Shown piece by piece: positions 1 to 8,281 of a stretch of DNA of 41,462 bases. Where the stretch lies: assembly GCA_045810625.1 (NCBI GenBank), contig JBJMVQ010000004.1, forward strand, positions 1 through 41,462, read 5' to 3'. The translations under genes and the position numbers were made by a program. This DNA is from JACQFZ01 sp045810625. GTDB taxonomy: Bacteria > Pseudomonadota > Gammaproteobacteria > Acidiferrobacterales > Sulfurifustaceae. Under the pieces are notes generated by a model. It was not told the DNA's origin. It was given only the letters and a program-made list of their open reading frames with translations, and did no database searches. Each line of letters begins with the position of its first letter. Position 1 is the first letter of the stretch.

Positions 1-1769
1 GCGATGGCGGTGTTGTAGGCGAGTAGCTGCACCGGGATGACGTGCACCACGGGCGAAAGCACGCCGGCGTGGCGCGGGGTGCGGATCACGTGCACACCTT
101 CGCTTTCCTTGAAGTGGCTGTCGAGATCGGTGAAGACGTAAAGCTCGCCGCCGCGGGCGCGCACTTCCTGCATGTTCGATTTCACTTTTTCGAGTAGCGC
201 GTCGTTCGGCGCGATGACGACGACCGGCATGTTGCGATCCACCAGCGCGAGCGGGCCGTGCTTCAGCTCACCGGCCGGATACGCTTCCGCGTGAATGTAG
301 GAAATTTCCTTGAGCTTGAGCGCGCCTTCGAGCGCGATCGGATAGTGAATGCCGCGCCCGAGAAATAGCGCGTTCTGTTTGGCGGCGAAGCGCTCCGACC
401 ACGCGCAAATCTGCGGTTCGAGATTGAGCGCGTGCTGCACGCTACCGGGCAGATAACGCAGCGCGTCGAGATGCGCCGTCTCAGCGTCGGCCGGCAGCCG
501 GCCCTTCGCTTTGGCGAGCGCGAGCGTCAACAGAAATAGCGCCGCGAGCTGCGTCGTAAACGCCTTCGTCGATGCGACGCCGATCTCGGCGCCCGCGCGC
601 GTGTAGAACACGAGCTTCGATGCGCGCGGTATCGCGCTCTCCTGCACGTTGCACACCGAGAGCGTGTGCGCGTGCCCGAGCTCTTTCGCGCGCTTCAGCG
701 CTTCCATGGTGTCGAGCGTCTCGCCGGACTGTGAGATCGTGACGACCAGGCATTTGGAATTCGGCACGACGTCGCGGTAGCGGTACTCGCTCGCGATCTC
801 GACGCTCGCCGGTATCTTCGCGATGCTTTCGAGCCAGTAGCGTGCGACCGATCCGGCGTAGTAGCTCGTGCCACAGGCGAGGATCTGTACGCCATCCACC
901 TGCTTGAAAATGTCCGCCGCCGCTGCGCCGAAGAGCGCGGGCGAAATTCCATCGGCGAGCGCGGCCTCGATCGTGTCGGCGATCGCTTTCGGCTGCTCGT
1001 GGATCTCCTTCTGCATGAAATGGCTGTACGGCCCGAGCTCGAGCGACGCGAGCGAAACGTCGGAGACGTGCACCGAGCGCTCGACGGCGTTGCCGTCACG
1101 ATCGACGACGCGCACGCCGTCGCGCCGCACCTCCGCCACATCGCCTTCTTCGAGATAAATCACGCGCCGCGTGGCGCCGAGCACGGCGGAGACATCGGAC
1201 GCGATGAAGTTCTCGCCGTCGCCGAGGCCGATGAGAAGCGGGCAGCCGACGCGGGCGCACGTCATCACGCCCGGGTCCTTGAGCGACATGACAGCAACGG
1301 CATACGCGCCCACCAGCTCGCGCACGGCCTTCTGCGTGGCGGCGAACAGATCGCCGCTCTGGCGATAGTAGTAATGAACCAGGTGCGCGATGACTTCGGT
1401 ATCGGTCTGCGAGTCGAATGCGTAGCCGAGCCGCTTCAAGCGCTCGCGCTGCTCGTCGTGATTCTCGATGATGCCGTTGTGCACCACCGCGATCTCGTCG
1501 CGCGACACGTGCGGATGCGCGTTCGGCTCGGTCACGCCGCCGTGCGTCGCCCAGCGCGTGTGCCCGATACCGAGGAGCCCTTGTAAGTTCTCGCTGCGCA
1601 CCGCCTGCTCCATCTCGGCGACGCGCCCGACGCGGCGCACGCGCCGAATGCTGCCGTTCAGCACCGCAACGCCCGCGGAATCGTAGCCGCGATATTCGAG
1701 ACGCTTCAGACCTTCGATCAGAAGGGGAACGACGTTACGTTGCGCAACTGCGCCGACGATACCGCACAT
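1..1769 (-). CDS. glmS: Glutamine--fructose-6-phosphate aminotransferase (partial, 3' end cut by window)
   Basis: GlmS makes glucosamine-6-phosphate from fructose-6-phosphate and glutamine, the first committed step to UDP-GlcNAc for peptidoglycan and LPS, in the cytoplasm. Translation from the ATG at 1769 begins MCGIVGAVAQRNVVPLLIEG, which gives the N-terminal nucleophile Cys2 of class II amidotransferases, followed by the typical LEYRGYDSAG. The frame stays open to base 1, giving about 589 of the roughly 610 residues usual for the family, so only the extreme C-terminus is missing. An AGAGG Shine-Dalgarno lies 8 bases before the start. Its place after glmU is the usual gammaproteobacterial arrangement. 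Identity is certain. Confidence 0.97.
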   Translation of the reverse strand, partial: MCGIVGAVAQRNVVPLLIEGLKRLEYRGYDSAGVAVLNGSIRRVRRVGRVAEMEQAVRSENLQGLLGIGHTRWATHGGVTEPNAHPHVSRDEIAVVHNGIIENHDEQRERLKRLGYAFDSQTDTEVIAHLVHYYYRQSGDLFAATQKAVRELVGAYAVAVMSLKDPGVMTCARVGCPLLIGLGDGENFIASDVSAVLGATRRVIYLEEGDVAEVRRDGVRVVDRDGNAVERSVHVSDVSLASLELGPYSHFMQKEIHEQPKAIADTIEAALADGISPALFGAAAADIFKQVDGVQILACGTSYYAGSVARYWLESIAKIPASVEIASEYRYRDVVPNSKCLVVTISQSGETLDTMEALKRAKELGHAHTLSVCNVQESAIPRASKLVFYTRAGAEIGVASTKAFTTQLAALFLLTLALAKAKGRLPADAETAHLDALRYLPGSVQHALNLEPQICAWSERFAAKQNALFLGRGIHYPIALEGALKLKEISYIHAEAYPAGELKHGPLALVDRNMPVVVIAPNDALLEKVKSNMQEVRARGGELYVFTDLDSHFKESEGVHVIRTPRHAGVLSPVVHVIPVQLLAYNTAI

Positions 1770-1784
1770 AGTTATGGCCTCTTG

Positions 1785-1798
1785 ATACTTTTAAGTAT
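1785..1798. promoter_or_regulatory. Small inverted repeat ahead of glmS
   Basis: ATACTT-TT-AAGTAT is a perfect 6-bp inverted repeat about 16 bases upstream of the glmS start, next to its ribosome binding site. It could be an operator half, a leader hairpin or chance. No glmS ribozyme is recognisable, and none is expected outside Gram-positives. Confidence 0.3.
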
Positions 1799-1819
1799 GG
1801 TGCAGCACGGATCCCTTGC

Positions 1820-1990
1820 ACCCTCACCCCTGCCCTCTGATCGCTCCCGCGCATCCTGCGCTCCCGCGAATCTTAGGGCCTCCCTGCACGTCACCTAGAA
1901 GGGAGAGGGAGAAAAATTGATCACCTAAATCGAATGCTCTTGCCCGACCCTAACCCTCCCCCGCTTGCGGGGGAGGGAATGGGAGGGGGA
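1820..1990. repeat. Composite GC-rich palindromic intergenic repeat (two units)
   Basis: Unit one (about 1820-1912) runs from CCCTCACCCCTGCCCTCT to GGGAGAGGGAG, a long hairpin. Its interior holds a GATCGCTCCCGCGCATCCTG...TCCCTGCACGTCAC module that recurs at 28022-28080 (inverted) and 29745-29798. Unit two (about 1946-1990) is GACCCTAACCCTCCCCCGCTTGCGGGGGAGGG. The units fill the glmU-glmS gap and may act as hairpins on read-through RNA. They look like dispersed REP/MITE-type repeats. Confidence 0.75.
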
Positions 1991-2032
1991 GCCGACGCCG
2001 AGTGACAGAAACCTGCGTATCGTTGATTCCTG

Positions 2033-3400
2033 TCACGTCGATTTCTTCTCCGGCCGCTTCCAGCCTTTGATATTTTTTTGCTCGGCACGCTCAACCGCGA
2101 GGTGTTGCGCCGGTACGTCGCGGCTGATCACCGATCCCGCCCCGACGGTGGCGCCTTCGCCGACCGTGACCGGGGCCACCAGCGCAGTATTCGAACCGAT
2201 GAAGGCGTCGTCGCCAATCACGGTTTGATGTTTGTTCACGCCGTCGTAGTTGCACGTGATCGTGCCCGCGCCGACGTTCACGTGTTTACCGATGGTGCTG
2301 TCGCCGAGATACGTCAGATGATTTGCCTTCGCACCCTCGCCAAGCTCCGACTTTTTGATCTCGACGAAGTTGCCGACGTGCACTTGCTCGGCGAGCTTCG
2401 TCCCCGGCCGCAGCCGCGCGAACGGTCCGACGCGGCTGCCCGCGCCGATCTCGGCGCCTTCGATCACGCAGTTCGCGAGCACTTCACTGCCTGCGCCGAT
2501 CGTCGTGTCGCGGATCATATTATTCGGTCCGATGCGCACGCCGTCGCCGAGCGTCACTTTGCCTTCGAAGATCACGTTCACGTCGATCACGACGTCGCGC
2601 CCGCACATCAGCTCGCCGCGGACGTCGAGCCGCGCCGGATCGCGCAGCGTTACGCCTTGATCGAGCAGTTGCTGCGCATTGTTTTTCTGATACATGCGTT
2701 CCAACTCCGCCAGGTCACGTTTACTGTTGACGCCGAGAATCTCCCAGATCGCCGCGGGCTGATGCGTGACGATCTCGAGGCCTTCGGCCACGGCCAGCGC
2801 GACGACGTCGGTCAAGTAATATTCGCGCTGGGCGTTGCGGTTCTCAAGGCGAGCAACCCATTGCTTCAGCCGGCCGGCCGGCGCCGCCAGAATGCCGGTG
2901 TTTATTTCCCGCACTTGCGCCTGCGCGGGGGTCGCGTCCTTTTGCTCGACGATGCGCTCGACCCGGCCCGCGGCGTTGCGAATGATCCGGCCATACCCGT
3001 GGGGATTCGGCACCTCGGCGGTCAACAGCGCCAGACTCGACCCGCCGGCGCGTTTCAGCAAATCCCGCAACGTTTGCACGCGGATCAACGGCACGTCGCC
3101 GTAGAGCACGAGCACCAGGGAATCTGCGGCGACGGCCGGAAGCGCCTGCTGCACGGCGTGCCCCGTGCCGAGCTGCTCCGCCTGATGCACCCAGTTGAGG
3201 CGTTCGCCGGCGAAGTGCGCGCGCACCTGCTCGCCGCCGTGGCCGTAGACCACGTGAACCGCACGCGGCGCGAGCGCGGCCGCGACGATCAGCACGTGTG
3301 CGAGCAGCGGACGGCCGGCCAGGTCATGCAGCACCTTCGGCAGCGCCGAATGCATGCGTTTGCCCTGACCGGCGGCGAGTATGACAACCTCGAGATTCAC
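2033..3400 (-). CDS. glmU: Bifunctional GlmU: N-acetylglucosamine-1-P uridyltransferase / glucosamine-1-P acetyltransferase
   Basis: GlmU catalyses the last two steps to UDP-GlcNAc. The N-terminal pyrophosphorylase domain carries the LAAGQGKRM nucleotide-binding loop at about residues 7-15. The C-terminal half is a left-handed beta-helix acetyltransferase made of hexapeptide repeats (for example IGAGSEVLANCVIEGAEIG). I place the start at the GTG at 3400 (VNLEVVILAAG), because that gives 455 residues, close to the 456 of E. coli. An upstream ATG at 3472 would add 24 residues that do not look like GlmU. In most relatives glmU follows atpC directly; here about 36 kb separates them. Confidence 0.96.
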   Translation of the reverse strand: MNLEVVILAAGQGKRMHSALPKVLHDLAGRPLLAHVLIVAAALAPRAVHVVYGHGGEQVRAHFAGERLNWVHQAEQLGTGHAVQQALPAVAADSLVLVLYGDVPLIRVQTLRDLLKRAGGSSLALLTAEVPNPHGYGRIIRNAAGRVERIVEQKDATPAQAQVREINTGILAAPAGRLKQWVARLENRNAQREYYLTDVVALAVAEGLEIVTHQPAAIWEILGVNSKRDLAELERMYQKNNAQQLLDQGVTLRDPARLDVRGELMCGRDVVIDVNVIFEGKVTLGDGVRIGPNNMIRDTTIGAGSEVLANCVIEGAEIGAGSRVGPFARLRPGTKLAEQVHVGNFVEIKKSELGEGAKANHLTYLGDSTIGKHVNVGAGTITCNYDGVNKHQTVIGDDAFIGSNTALVAPVTVGEGATVGAGSVISRDVPAQHLAVERAEQKNIKGWKRPEKKST

Positions 3401-3550
3401 GCGATTTCCCAAGAACGAGCGCTGCGATTCTACCGAGGTGGCGCAAGCGCCGCGATGCGGCGCGTGGGCCACGGATTACTCGACAGTCTAGCCGCCACAG
3501 TTGGCTCGACCAGCGGGAAACCGCGCGGTACACCGACAAGTGGGTTCGAT

Positions 3551-3580
3551 TTGACCCGGTTGTCCGTCGATCCGGGTCAA
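3551..3580. promoter_or_regulatory. 9-bp inverted repeat, candidate operator of the lysis cassette
   Basis: TTGACCCGG (3551-3559) and CCGGGTCAA (3572-3580) are exact reverse complements with a 12-base spacer. The repeat ends 11 bases before the -35 element of the muramidase promoter, so its centre is about 60 bp upstream of the predicted transcription start. That position suits an activator or repressor site. No poly-T follows on either strand, so a terminator is less likely. Confidence 0.5.
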
Positions 3581-3591
3581 GAAGCACACCA

Positions 3592-3620
3592 TTGTCGCGG
3601 ATATGGGCCGCGACTATAGT
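3592..3620 (+). promoter_or_regulatory. Sigma-70-type promoter for muramidase-holin genes
   Basis: A -35 element TTGTCG (3592-3597) and a -10 element TATAGT (3615-3620) are separated by exactly 17 bases. The predicted start near 3627 leaves a leader of about 38 nt. A GAGGGG ribosome binding site (3651-3656) follows, 8 bases before the ATG at 3665. Confidence 0.6.
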
Positions 3621-3664
3621 GGTTTTGGGTCGGCCTGTAAGGACGCTCGCGAGGGGAAAAGCGC

Positions 3665-5026
3665 ATGCTCGGGAAGGTCACGGCGACGAAGCTCAACGTC
3701 CGCAGTCAGCCCAACAAGAACGGCAAAGTCTTCGGCACCCTTGCGCGCGACGCCATCGTCGAAATCCGCGGCGAGGCGGGAACCTGGTTCGAGATCGGCT
3801 TCAACGGCGCCTCGGGGTTCGTCGCAACCGATTACATACAAATCATCCGCAGCGTCAGCACGCTCAAGGGCCGGATCACGGCGCCGGCGCTCAACGTGCG
3901 CCGCGCGCCGAGCCTGACCGCGCCGGTTCTGAGCACGCTGTCGCAGCACACACTCGTCAACGTCGTCGGCGAGCATCCGGGTTGGATCGAGATCGAGATC
4001 AACCACGCGACCGGCTTCGTCGCGCGCAACTACGTCGAGCTGATCGAGGGCGTGACGCCGAAGCAGGGAACGGTGACGGTGGACGCGCTGAACGTGCGCG
4101 CCGCGCCGGAGCGCACGAGCGATATTCTCGGCCGCCTCGCCGGCGGCAGCACTATCCCCATTCTCACGCAGATCGGCAGCTGGTACGAAACGCGCTTCAA
4201 CGGTGTGCCGGGCTACGTGCACGCGGACTATGTCGCGACCGGCAGCGTCGACGATGACGAGCCGGTGCGGGCAGCGGAGGTCATCGATCGCGTCGTCGAT
4301 GAAGCGGCGATCGAAACGGTCGCGCTCGTGCCCGCGACCAAATACCAGGTGGCCGGCATGCCGGAGAGCCAGAAAGTCGCGCTCACCTGGAACAAGTTCG
4401 GCGGTCTGTTGCAGGCGCTCGCCGATCATCATCAGGTCGACGTCGGCTGCGCGGTGGCGGTGCTGTGCGTCGAAAGCTCGGGCAAGGGTTTCGAGCAAGA
4501 CAATCAGAACCGCATGATCATCCGCTTCGAGAATCACAAGTTTTGGGAATACTGGGGGAAGCGCAACGCCGACAAGTTCAACCGCCATTTCCGCTACAAC
4601 GACGTGCAGCGCTGGCAGGGCCACCAGTGGCGCGCGCTCGAAACCGATCCGTGGGAGAACTTTCACGGCAACCAGCTGAGCGAATGGCGCGTGCTCGAGT
4701 TCGCACGCGCGCTTGACGACACCGCGGCGCTCTACTCGATCAGCATGGGCGCACCGCAGATCATGGGCTTCCACTACGCCCGCACCGGCTACCCCAACGT
4801 GCAGCAAATGTTCGACAAGTTCGCCGCCGACATCCGCCACCAGATCGTCGGCTTCTTCGATTTCCTGAACGCCACGCCCGGAATGATCCAGGCGCTGCGC
4901 GATCTCGATTTCATCAAGTTCGCGGGCCTGTACAACGGCTCCGGACAGAAAGAGAAGTACGGCGCCTGGATCCGGGCGCACTACGACGCCAACGCCAGGC
5001 TGATCGCGGCACTGCGGGTCGCCTGA
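3665..5026 (+). CDS. SH3b(x3)-N-acetylmuramidase (DUF3380-type peptidoglycan hydrolase)
   Basis: The 453-residue protein has three bacterial SH3 repeats at about residues 3-60, 66-127 and 135-190, each with the LNVR.AP or LNVRSQP signature and a GFVA.(D/N)Y end. An N-acetylmuramidase domain follows (about 235-450), as in phage endolysins and predatory muramidases. The likely catalytic acid is Glu270 in AVLCVESSGKGF; SMGAPQIMGF is another family signature. There is no signal peptide, so export would need the holin encoded 32 bp downstream. It starts at ATG 3665 with GAGGGG before it. It is transcribed opposite to the eCIS operon and divergently from glmU. I infer a role in lysing the producer to release particles; a general phage-relic endolysin is the alternative. 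Confidence 0.88.
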   Translation: MLGKVTATKLNVRSQPNKNGKVFGTLARDAIVEIRGEAGTWFEIGFNGASGFVATDYIQIIRSVSTLKGRITAPALNVRRAPSLTAPVLSTLSQHTLVNVVGEHPGWIEIEINHATGFVARNYVELIEGVTPKQGTVTVDALNVRAAPERTSDILGRLAGGSTIPILTQIGSWYETRFNGVPGYVHADYVATGSVDDDEPVRAAEVIDRVVDEAAIETVALVPATKYQVAGMPESQKVALTWNKFGGLLQALADHHQVDVGCAVAVLCVESSGKGFEQDNQNRMIIRFENHKFWEYWGKRNADKFNRHFRYNDVQRWQGHQWRALETDPWENFHGNQLSEWRVLEFARALDDTAALYSISMGAPQIMGFHYARTGYPNVQQMFDKFAADIRHQIVGFFDFLNATPGMIQALRDLDFIKFAGLYNGSGQKEKYGAWIRAHYDANARLIAALRVA

Positions 5027-5058
5027 GCCAATTCATAACTGCCTAACGGAGGAACGCC

Positions 5059-5472
5059 ATGGGAATCATTGACCTCATCGCCGGGATCTTCAAACCCGCC
5101 GCCGAGCTCGTCGACAACCTGCACACCAGCACCGAGGAAAAGCTGACGCTGCAGAAAGAAATGCAGCGCATTCAGGCCGAGTTCCAGGCCAAGGTGCTCG
5201 AATACGAAACGCGCCTGATGGAAGCGCAGGCGTCCGTCATCCGCGCCGAAGCGATGAGCACGTCATGGCTCGCCGCCAACTGGCGGCCAATCACGATGCT
5301 CTCGTTTCTGTCGCTGATCATTCTCGACTCGATGAACCTGCTCGCGCAGCACCTGAACGACGACGCCTGGCTGCTCTTGCAGATCGGCCTCGGCGGCTAC
5401 GTCGCGGGGCGGTCGCTCGAGAAAGTGGTCGGCAACTACAAGGGCGGGAAGGCGGATGAGGCGAAGGGCTGA
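5059..5472 (+). CDS. Holin of the 3TM family
   Basis: This 137-residue protein starts MGIIDLIAGIFKPAAELVDN. It has a charged coiled segment (about 28-58) and then hydrophobic stretches, notably WRPITMLSFLSLIILDSM and WLLLQIGLGGYVAGRSL. That layout, including the N-terminal amphipathic 'IxxIFKPxAELVD' and the 'NWRPITM' motif, is typical of the Holin_3TMs family (PF11351), which opens the inner membrane for an endolysin. GGAGG lies 7-8 bases before the ATG. It probably forms one transcript with the muramidase 32 bp upstream. A hairpin follows the stop. The tail-to-tail neighbour is the GHKL regulator. Confidence 0.85.
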   Translation: MGIIDLIAGIFKPAAELVDNLHTSTEEKLTLQKEMQRIQAEFQAKVLEYETRLMEAQASVIRAEAMSTSWLAANWRPITMLSFLSLIILDSMNLLAQHLNDDAWLLLQIGLGGYVAGRSLEKVVGNYKGGKADEAKG

Positions 5473-5512
5473 AATCATTGCTCGGTATACGGCGGGGTGG
5501 TGTTAGGGCGGC

Positions 5513-5547
5513 GCTGATGCCCTCTCCGTAGATGGAGAGGCATCAGC
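5513..5547. terminator. Hairpin between convergent genes
   Basis: GCTGATGCCCTCTCC pairs with GGAGAGGCATCAGC with one bulged base and a short loop. It lies between the holin stop (5472) and the stop of the minus-strand regulator (5608), so it could end transcription from both sides. It has no clear U-tract. The CCCTCTCC core relates it to the repeat family seen in other gaps of this window. Confidence 0.5.
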
Positions 5548-5607
5548 GGTAGGGCGCCCTCGGTTTGACGTCAGGTCTTTGACGACGAGTGGGATGTAGG
5601 AAAGAAG

Positions 5608-6660
5608 TTAACTTTTGGTGTCGACGTTCGCAGATTTAACTCTTTCAATCATTCGTTTGACTTCTGCATTTGCATGCATTGCATGTAGTTCTATCTCGGG
5701 ATGTTTTCGCGCAAACACGCGGAAAATCTCATCAGCAAAGGCCTGTCCCACTGTCGGTACGTCCTTGAAATCGAAAACCACGACGTTGAAAAGCTCAACT
5801 CTGGTCAGTAGTCGTTTGGCTTGCGATCTGGATATGAGCTGGTCATTGCCGTAACGCGCCAGGTTTACCGGTACGATTGTTTTATCGAATCGATACTCAT
5901 CCGGTCCCGATGAGTACTGGTCGAATACTTTCTTTAACGTGCGCGACGTATGGTTATGAAGTTTCATCCACACCGTTGTTCCGCTGGCAGGCGCTTTACC
6001 CTCCATTATCCAATCTTCAGCTTTGCCGTACTCGTGCGTGAAGAATACGCCACCGGATAAGATGTCGAACGAGTCGAACACTCGTGAAGTAAAGAAGATA
6101 CCTTCGCCACTATGATGATTCGGGTCCGTCGTCAGTTTCCCTTTCGCCAGTTCTAGGATTGCATGACGCTCGTCGAGAAGATTTAACGCCGCTTGAATCT
6201 TTTTAAAGATGCCGACACCGTCGTCCATAAGGACGATCTCTGTCGATGCCGCAGTCTTCACCAGCCGAACGTAAATCGTTGTACCAGCCGAGTGATCAAT
6301 TGCATTGTTAAACATTTCAGTGAAGCCGTAGTGCCAGATCGCCGTTACATTTTCCGGTAGTTCCCCCAACGCCCTCTTAATGTCATTGGTCCAAACTTGG
6401 TCCTCCGCCAGTCCAGGTTCTATTCGATACATCTGCTGCCACTCGACTAGCGCACAAAGCTTATAGATGCGATTTCGCGTATTGCCCGTCTCCGTAATTG
6501 CGCCCTCAGCACGAAGCCGCTGTAGGTGCTTGCTTACGGCCTGTCGCGTTATCCCGAAGTGTTCGGCCGTTACTTTGCTTAAGTCTTTAGGATGCCTTTC
6601 GATGTGGTCCAAGATAAAACGCCGTATGTCCTCGCCGCGCGCGCGTACTCGTTTGGCCAT
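5608..6660 (-). CDS. Winged-HTH / GHKL ATPase / DUF4325 (STAS-like) fusion regulator
   Basis: The 350-residue protein combines three modules. Residues about 8-70 form a winged helix (HFGITRQAVSKHLQRLRAEGAI). Residues about 100-235 are a GHKL (Bergerat-fold) ATPase with N-box EMFNNAIDHS (115-124), G1 box DDGVGIF (146-152) and G2 box HHSGEGIFF (182-190). Residues about 262-345 match the STAS-like DUF4325. In anti-sigma partner switches the kinase and STAS parts are normally separate; here they are fused to a DNA-binding domain, so self-contained regulation is a fair inference. The position before Phe308, often Ser in DUF4325, is Ala here. The gene is clearly less GC-rich than its neighbours, which suggests separate transfer. 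It lies 169 bp after the last DUF4157 gene on the same strand. Confidence 0.8.
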   Translation of the reverse strand: MAKRVRARGEDIRRFILDHIERHPKDLSKVTAEHFGITRQAVSKHLQRLRAEGAITETGNTRNRIYKLCALVEWQQMYRIEPGLAEDQVWTNDIKRALGELPENVTAIWHYGFTEMFNNAIDHSAGTTIYVRLVKTAASTEIVLMDDGVGIFKKIQAALNLLDERHAILELAKGKLTTDPNHHSGEGIFFTSRVFDSFDILSGGVFFTHEYGKAEDWIMEGKAPASGTTVWMKLHNHTSRTLKKVFDQYSSGPDEYRFDKTIVPVNLARYGNDQLISRSQAKRLLTRVELFNVVVFDFKDVPTVGQAFADEIFRVFARKHPEIELHAMHANAEVKRMIERVKSANVDTKS

Positions 6661-6672
6661 AGCAACAAATCT

Positions 6673-6726
6673 TTGTTAACCTTAGTGTCAATTATTGTCA
6701 ACCTTAAAGAGCGTATTGTCAACCTT
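6673..6726 (-). promoter_or_regulatory. Three phased direct repeats (operator/promoter) upstream of the GHKL regulator
   Basis: On the minus strand AAGGTTGACAA occurs at 6726-6716 and 6705-6695, and AAGGTTAACAA at 6683-6673. The spacings are 21 and 22 bp, or two helical turns, so the repeats share one face of the DNA. The TTGACA inside the distal copy is an ideal -35, with GACAAT 17 bases on as a fair -10. The proximal copy ends about 12 bases before the start codon. This suits autoregulation by the winged helix of the gene it precedes. Confidence 0.6.
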
Positions 6727-6829
6727 CTAATGAGAAGACGAAGTTCAGCAGAGAAGCGGAGAGTTTGAAACGTGCGCAAGCCGTTGCCCGCGCCCCATTG
6801 CCTCACAGATCGGGCGGGTCAACCTCGGT

Positions 6830-8137
6830 TCACGGCAGGTAATAACGCTTCGATTCCCCGGGCAGGAACTGCTGCGCGCCCGGCAGGTTGTCGTGATAAA
6901 TAAATCGGTGGCCCGAGTCGTCCTTGAACACGGAGAGGATGCGCGAATCGGGCGGAATCGGATCGAAGCCGGTCACGCGACGGATCAGCGTCGGGTCGGT
7001 GGCCCCCGGCGGCACTGCGACCAGTTCGCCGGTGTCGTGCGGCGCGCAGGGGATCGTCGCCGGCTGCGGCAGCGCGTTGCCGGCTAGCTCCAGCGCAAAC
7101 CCGGCGTAGGAGCTGGCGTTTCCCACCATGTCGGCGGGCGGCTTGGTGAAGTCGTCGTAGCACGGATCGAACACCGGGCAGTCGCGTTTCGCGCCTTCGG
7201 TCTGCGCGGCGCCGCTGATGAAGAAGCCGGCGAAGTGGAACGCCTTCTTCGGACCGAGCTGAAACGCCGGGGGACAGAAATCGATTTGCTTCGTCGTCTC
7301 GCCGACCCGGCCCGGGCCGGCATCCTGGCACACGCTCTCCTTCGTACCGGCGCAGTTCGGCGCGAGCGCCGAAATCGCCTTTTCGATCTTGCCGAGCATG
7401 CCGATGATCGTGCCGATGTCCGAGTGCGACGGGCAATGGAAGTGCCGGTTGAGCAGCCGGATCGTGCGCGTGCTCATCTTGGGGAACGCGGAGCGCGCCG
7501 CGCGAATGGCGTCGAGCGCTTCCTGGCGCGCGCTGTCGATCTGCGCGTCGGCGTCGGCGACGCCGGTCGTCTTCTTGTCGCAATTCGGGTAAGGGTTGCG
7601 CATCACGCGCTGCGCGGCGGCCGGCGCATGTTGTTGCTGCACGACGTGCGTCAACTCGTGCGCGATGAGACGCCGCCCCTCGTGCGTGTCGGGCGCGTAC
7701 TGACCGGCATCGAACACCACATGATGACCGTAGGTGTAAGCGCGCGCGTTGAGCGCTCGCGCCGACTCGGCCGCGTCGCGATCGGTGTGTACGCGCACGG
7801 CGCTGAAATCCGCGCCGAAGCGCGGCTCGACGTGTGCACGTACCGATGGCGGTAACGCTTGTCCGCGCCCGGGAAGGCTTGCGATGTACGACTCGGCGCG
7901 GCTCGGCGCCGGCACTGATTCACGGCCCCGGCTTGCGGACGCCGGCGAGCGCAGAATGCGGCGGAGCACGGACCGATCGGCGGTGCGCATGACGCGCGCC
8001 GATAACGGCACGCGTCGTATCGCGCGCGGAGCTCGATGCGTGGCGTAGATCTTGGTCAAGCCGCGTTCCTCACGGGGTTCCTCTTGAACCGGAGCACCGC
8101 GCTTGGTTCGCGGTCCCCGCGTCCTCAATGTCCTCAT
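6830..8137 (-). CDS. DUF4157 protein with C-terminal M35-like region lacking HExxH
   Basis: DUF4157 (about residues 88-168) is clear: VEPRFGADFSAVRVHTDRDA, ARAYTYGHHVVF and the zinc-site motif HELTHVVQQ at 160-168. The remaining Cys-rich part contains IDFCPPAFQL and, later, NASSYAGFAL. Both recall the 'LCPxFF' and 'NADSYaxFa' elements of aspzincin (M35-like) domains often attached to DUF4157, but the HExxH expected between them is absent (FFISGAAQTEG occupies the place). It may be a non-catalytic derivative. The ATG at 8137 has no visible ribosome site; a TTG at 8059 with GAGGA 7 bases before it is an alternative start (409 residues). It is the last DUF4157 gene of the series and probably an eCIS-associated payload; function is unproven. 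Confidence 0.75.
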   Translation of the reverse strand: MRTLRTRGPRTKRGAPVQEEPREERGLTKIYATHRAPRAIRRVPLSARVMRTADRSVLRRILRSPASASRGRESVPAPSRAESYIASLPGRGQALPPSVRAHVEPRFGADFSAVRVHTDRDAAESARALNARAYTYGHHVVFDAGQYAPDTHEGRRLIAHELTHVVQQQHAPAAAQRVMRNPYPNCDKKTTGVADADAQIDSARQEALDAIRAARSAFPKMSTRTIRLLNRHFHCPSHSDIGTIIGMLGKIEKAISALAPNCAGTKESVCQDAGPGRVGETTKQIDFCPPAFQLGPKKAFHFAGFFISGAAQTEGAKRDCPVFDPCYDDFTKPPADMVGNASSYAGFALELAGNALPQPATIPCAPHDTGELVAVPPGATDPTLIRRVTGFDPIPPDSRILSVFKDDSGHRFIYHDNLPGAQQFLPGESKRYYLP

Positions 8138-8281
8138 TAATATTATGGCGAGTTTGCGCCTGCGTCTTGCCCGGCTTCAACCGCGAATTCCGCGCCGCGG
8201 CAAAACCGGCCCCAACCCCCGGGTCGACCGGGCGCAAATGCGCGCTGTGCCAACGGTTCGTCCAGCGCCACAGGCGTGTGC

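Noticed and set aside
1785..1798. Regulatory RNA (glmS riboswitch-ribozyme)
   Set aside because: Only a 6-bp inverted repeat is present; the ribozyme is limited mainly to Gram-positive bacteria and its core is not seen.
2078..3619. 513-codon plus-strand open frame over glmU
   Set aside because: A shadow of glmU; composition is Arg/His/Asp-rich and has no recognisable motif.
3614..4981. 455-codon minus-strand open frame over the muramidase
   Set aside because: The plus strand clearly encodes SH3b and muramidase domains; the other strand has none.
8142..8147. CATAAT as -10 of a promoter for the 6830-8137 gene
   Set aside because: No acceptable -35 at 16-18 bp, and transcription would begin at or inside the start codon.
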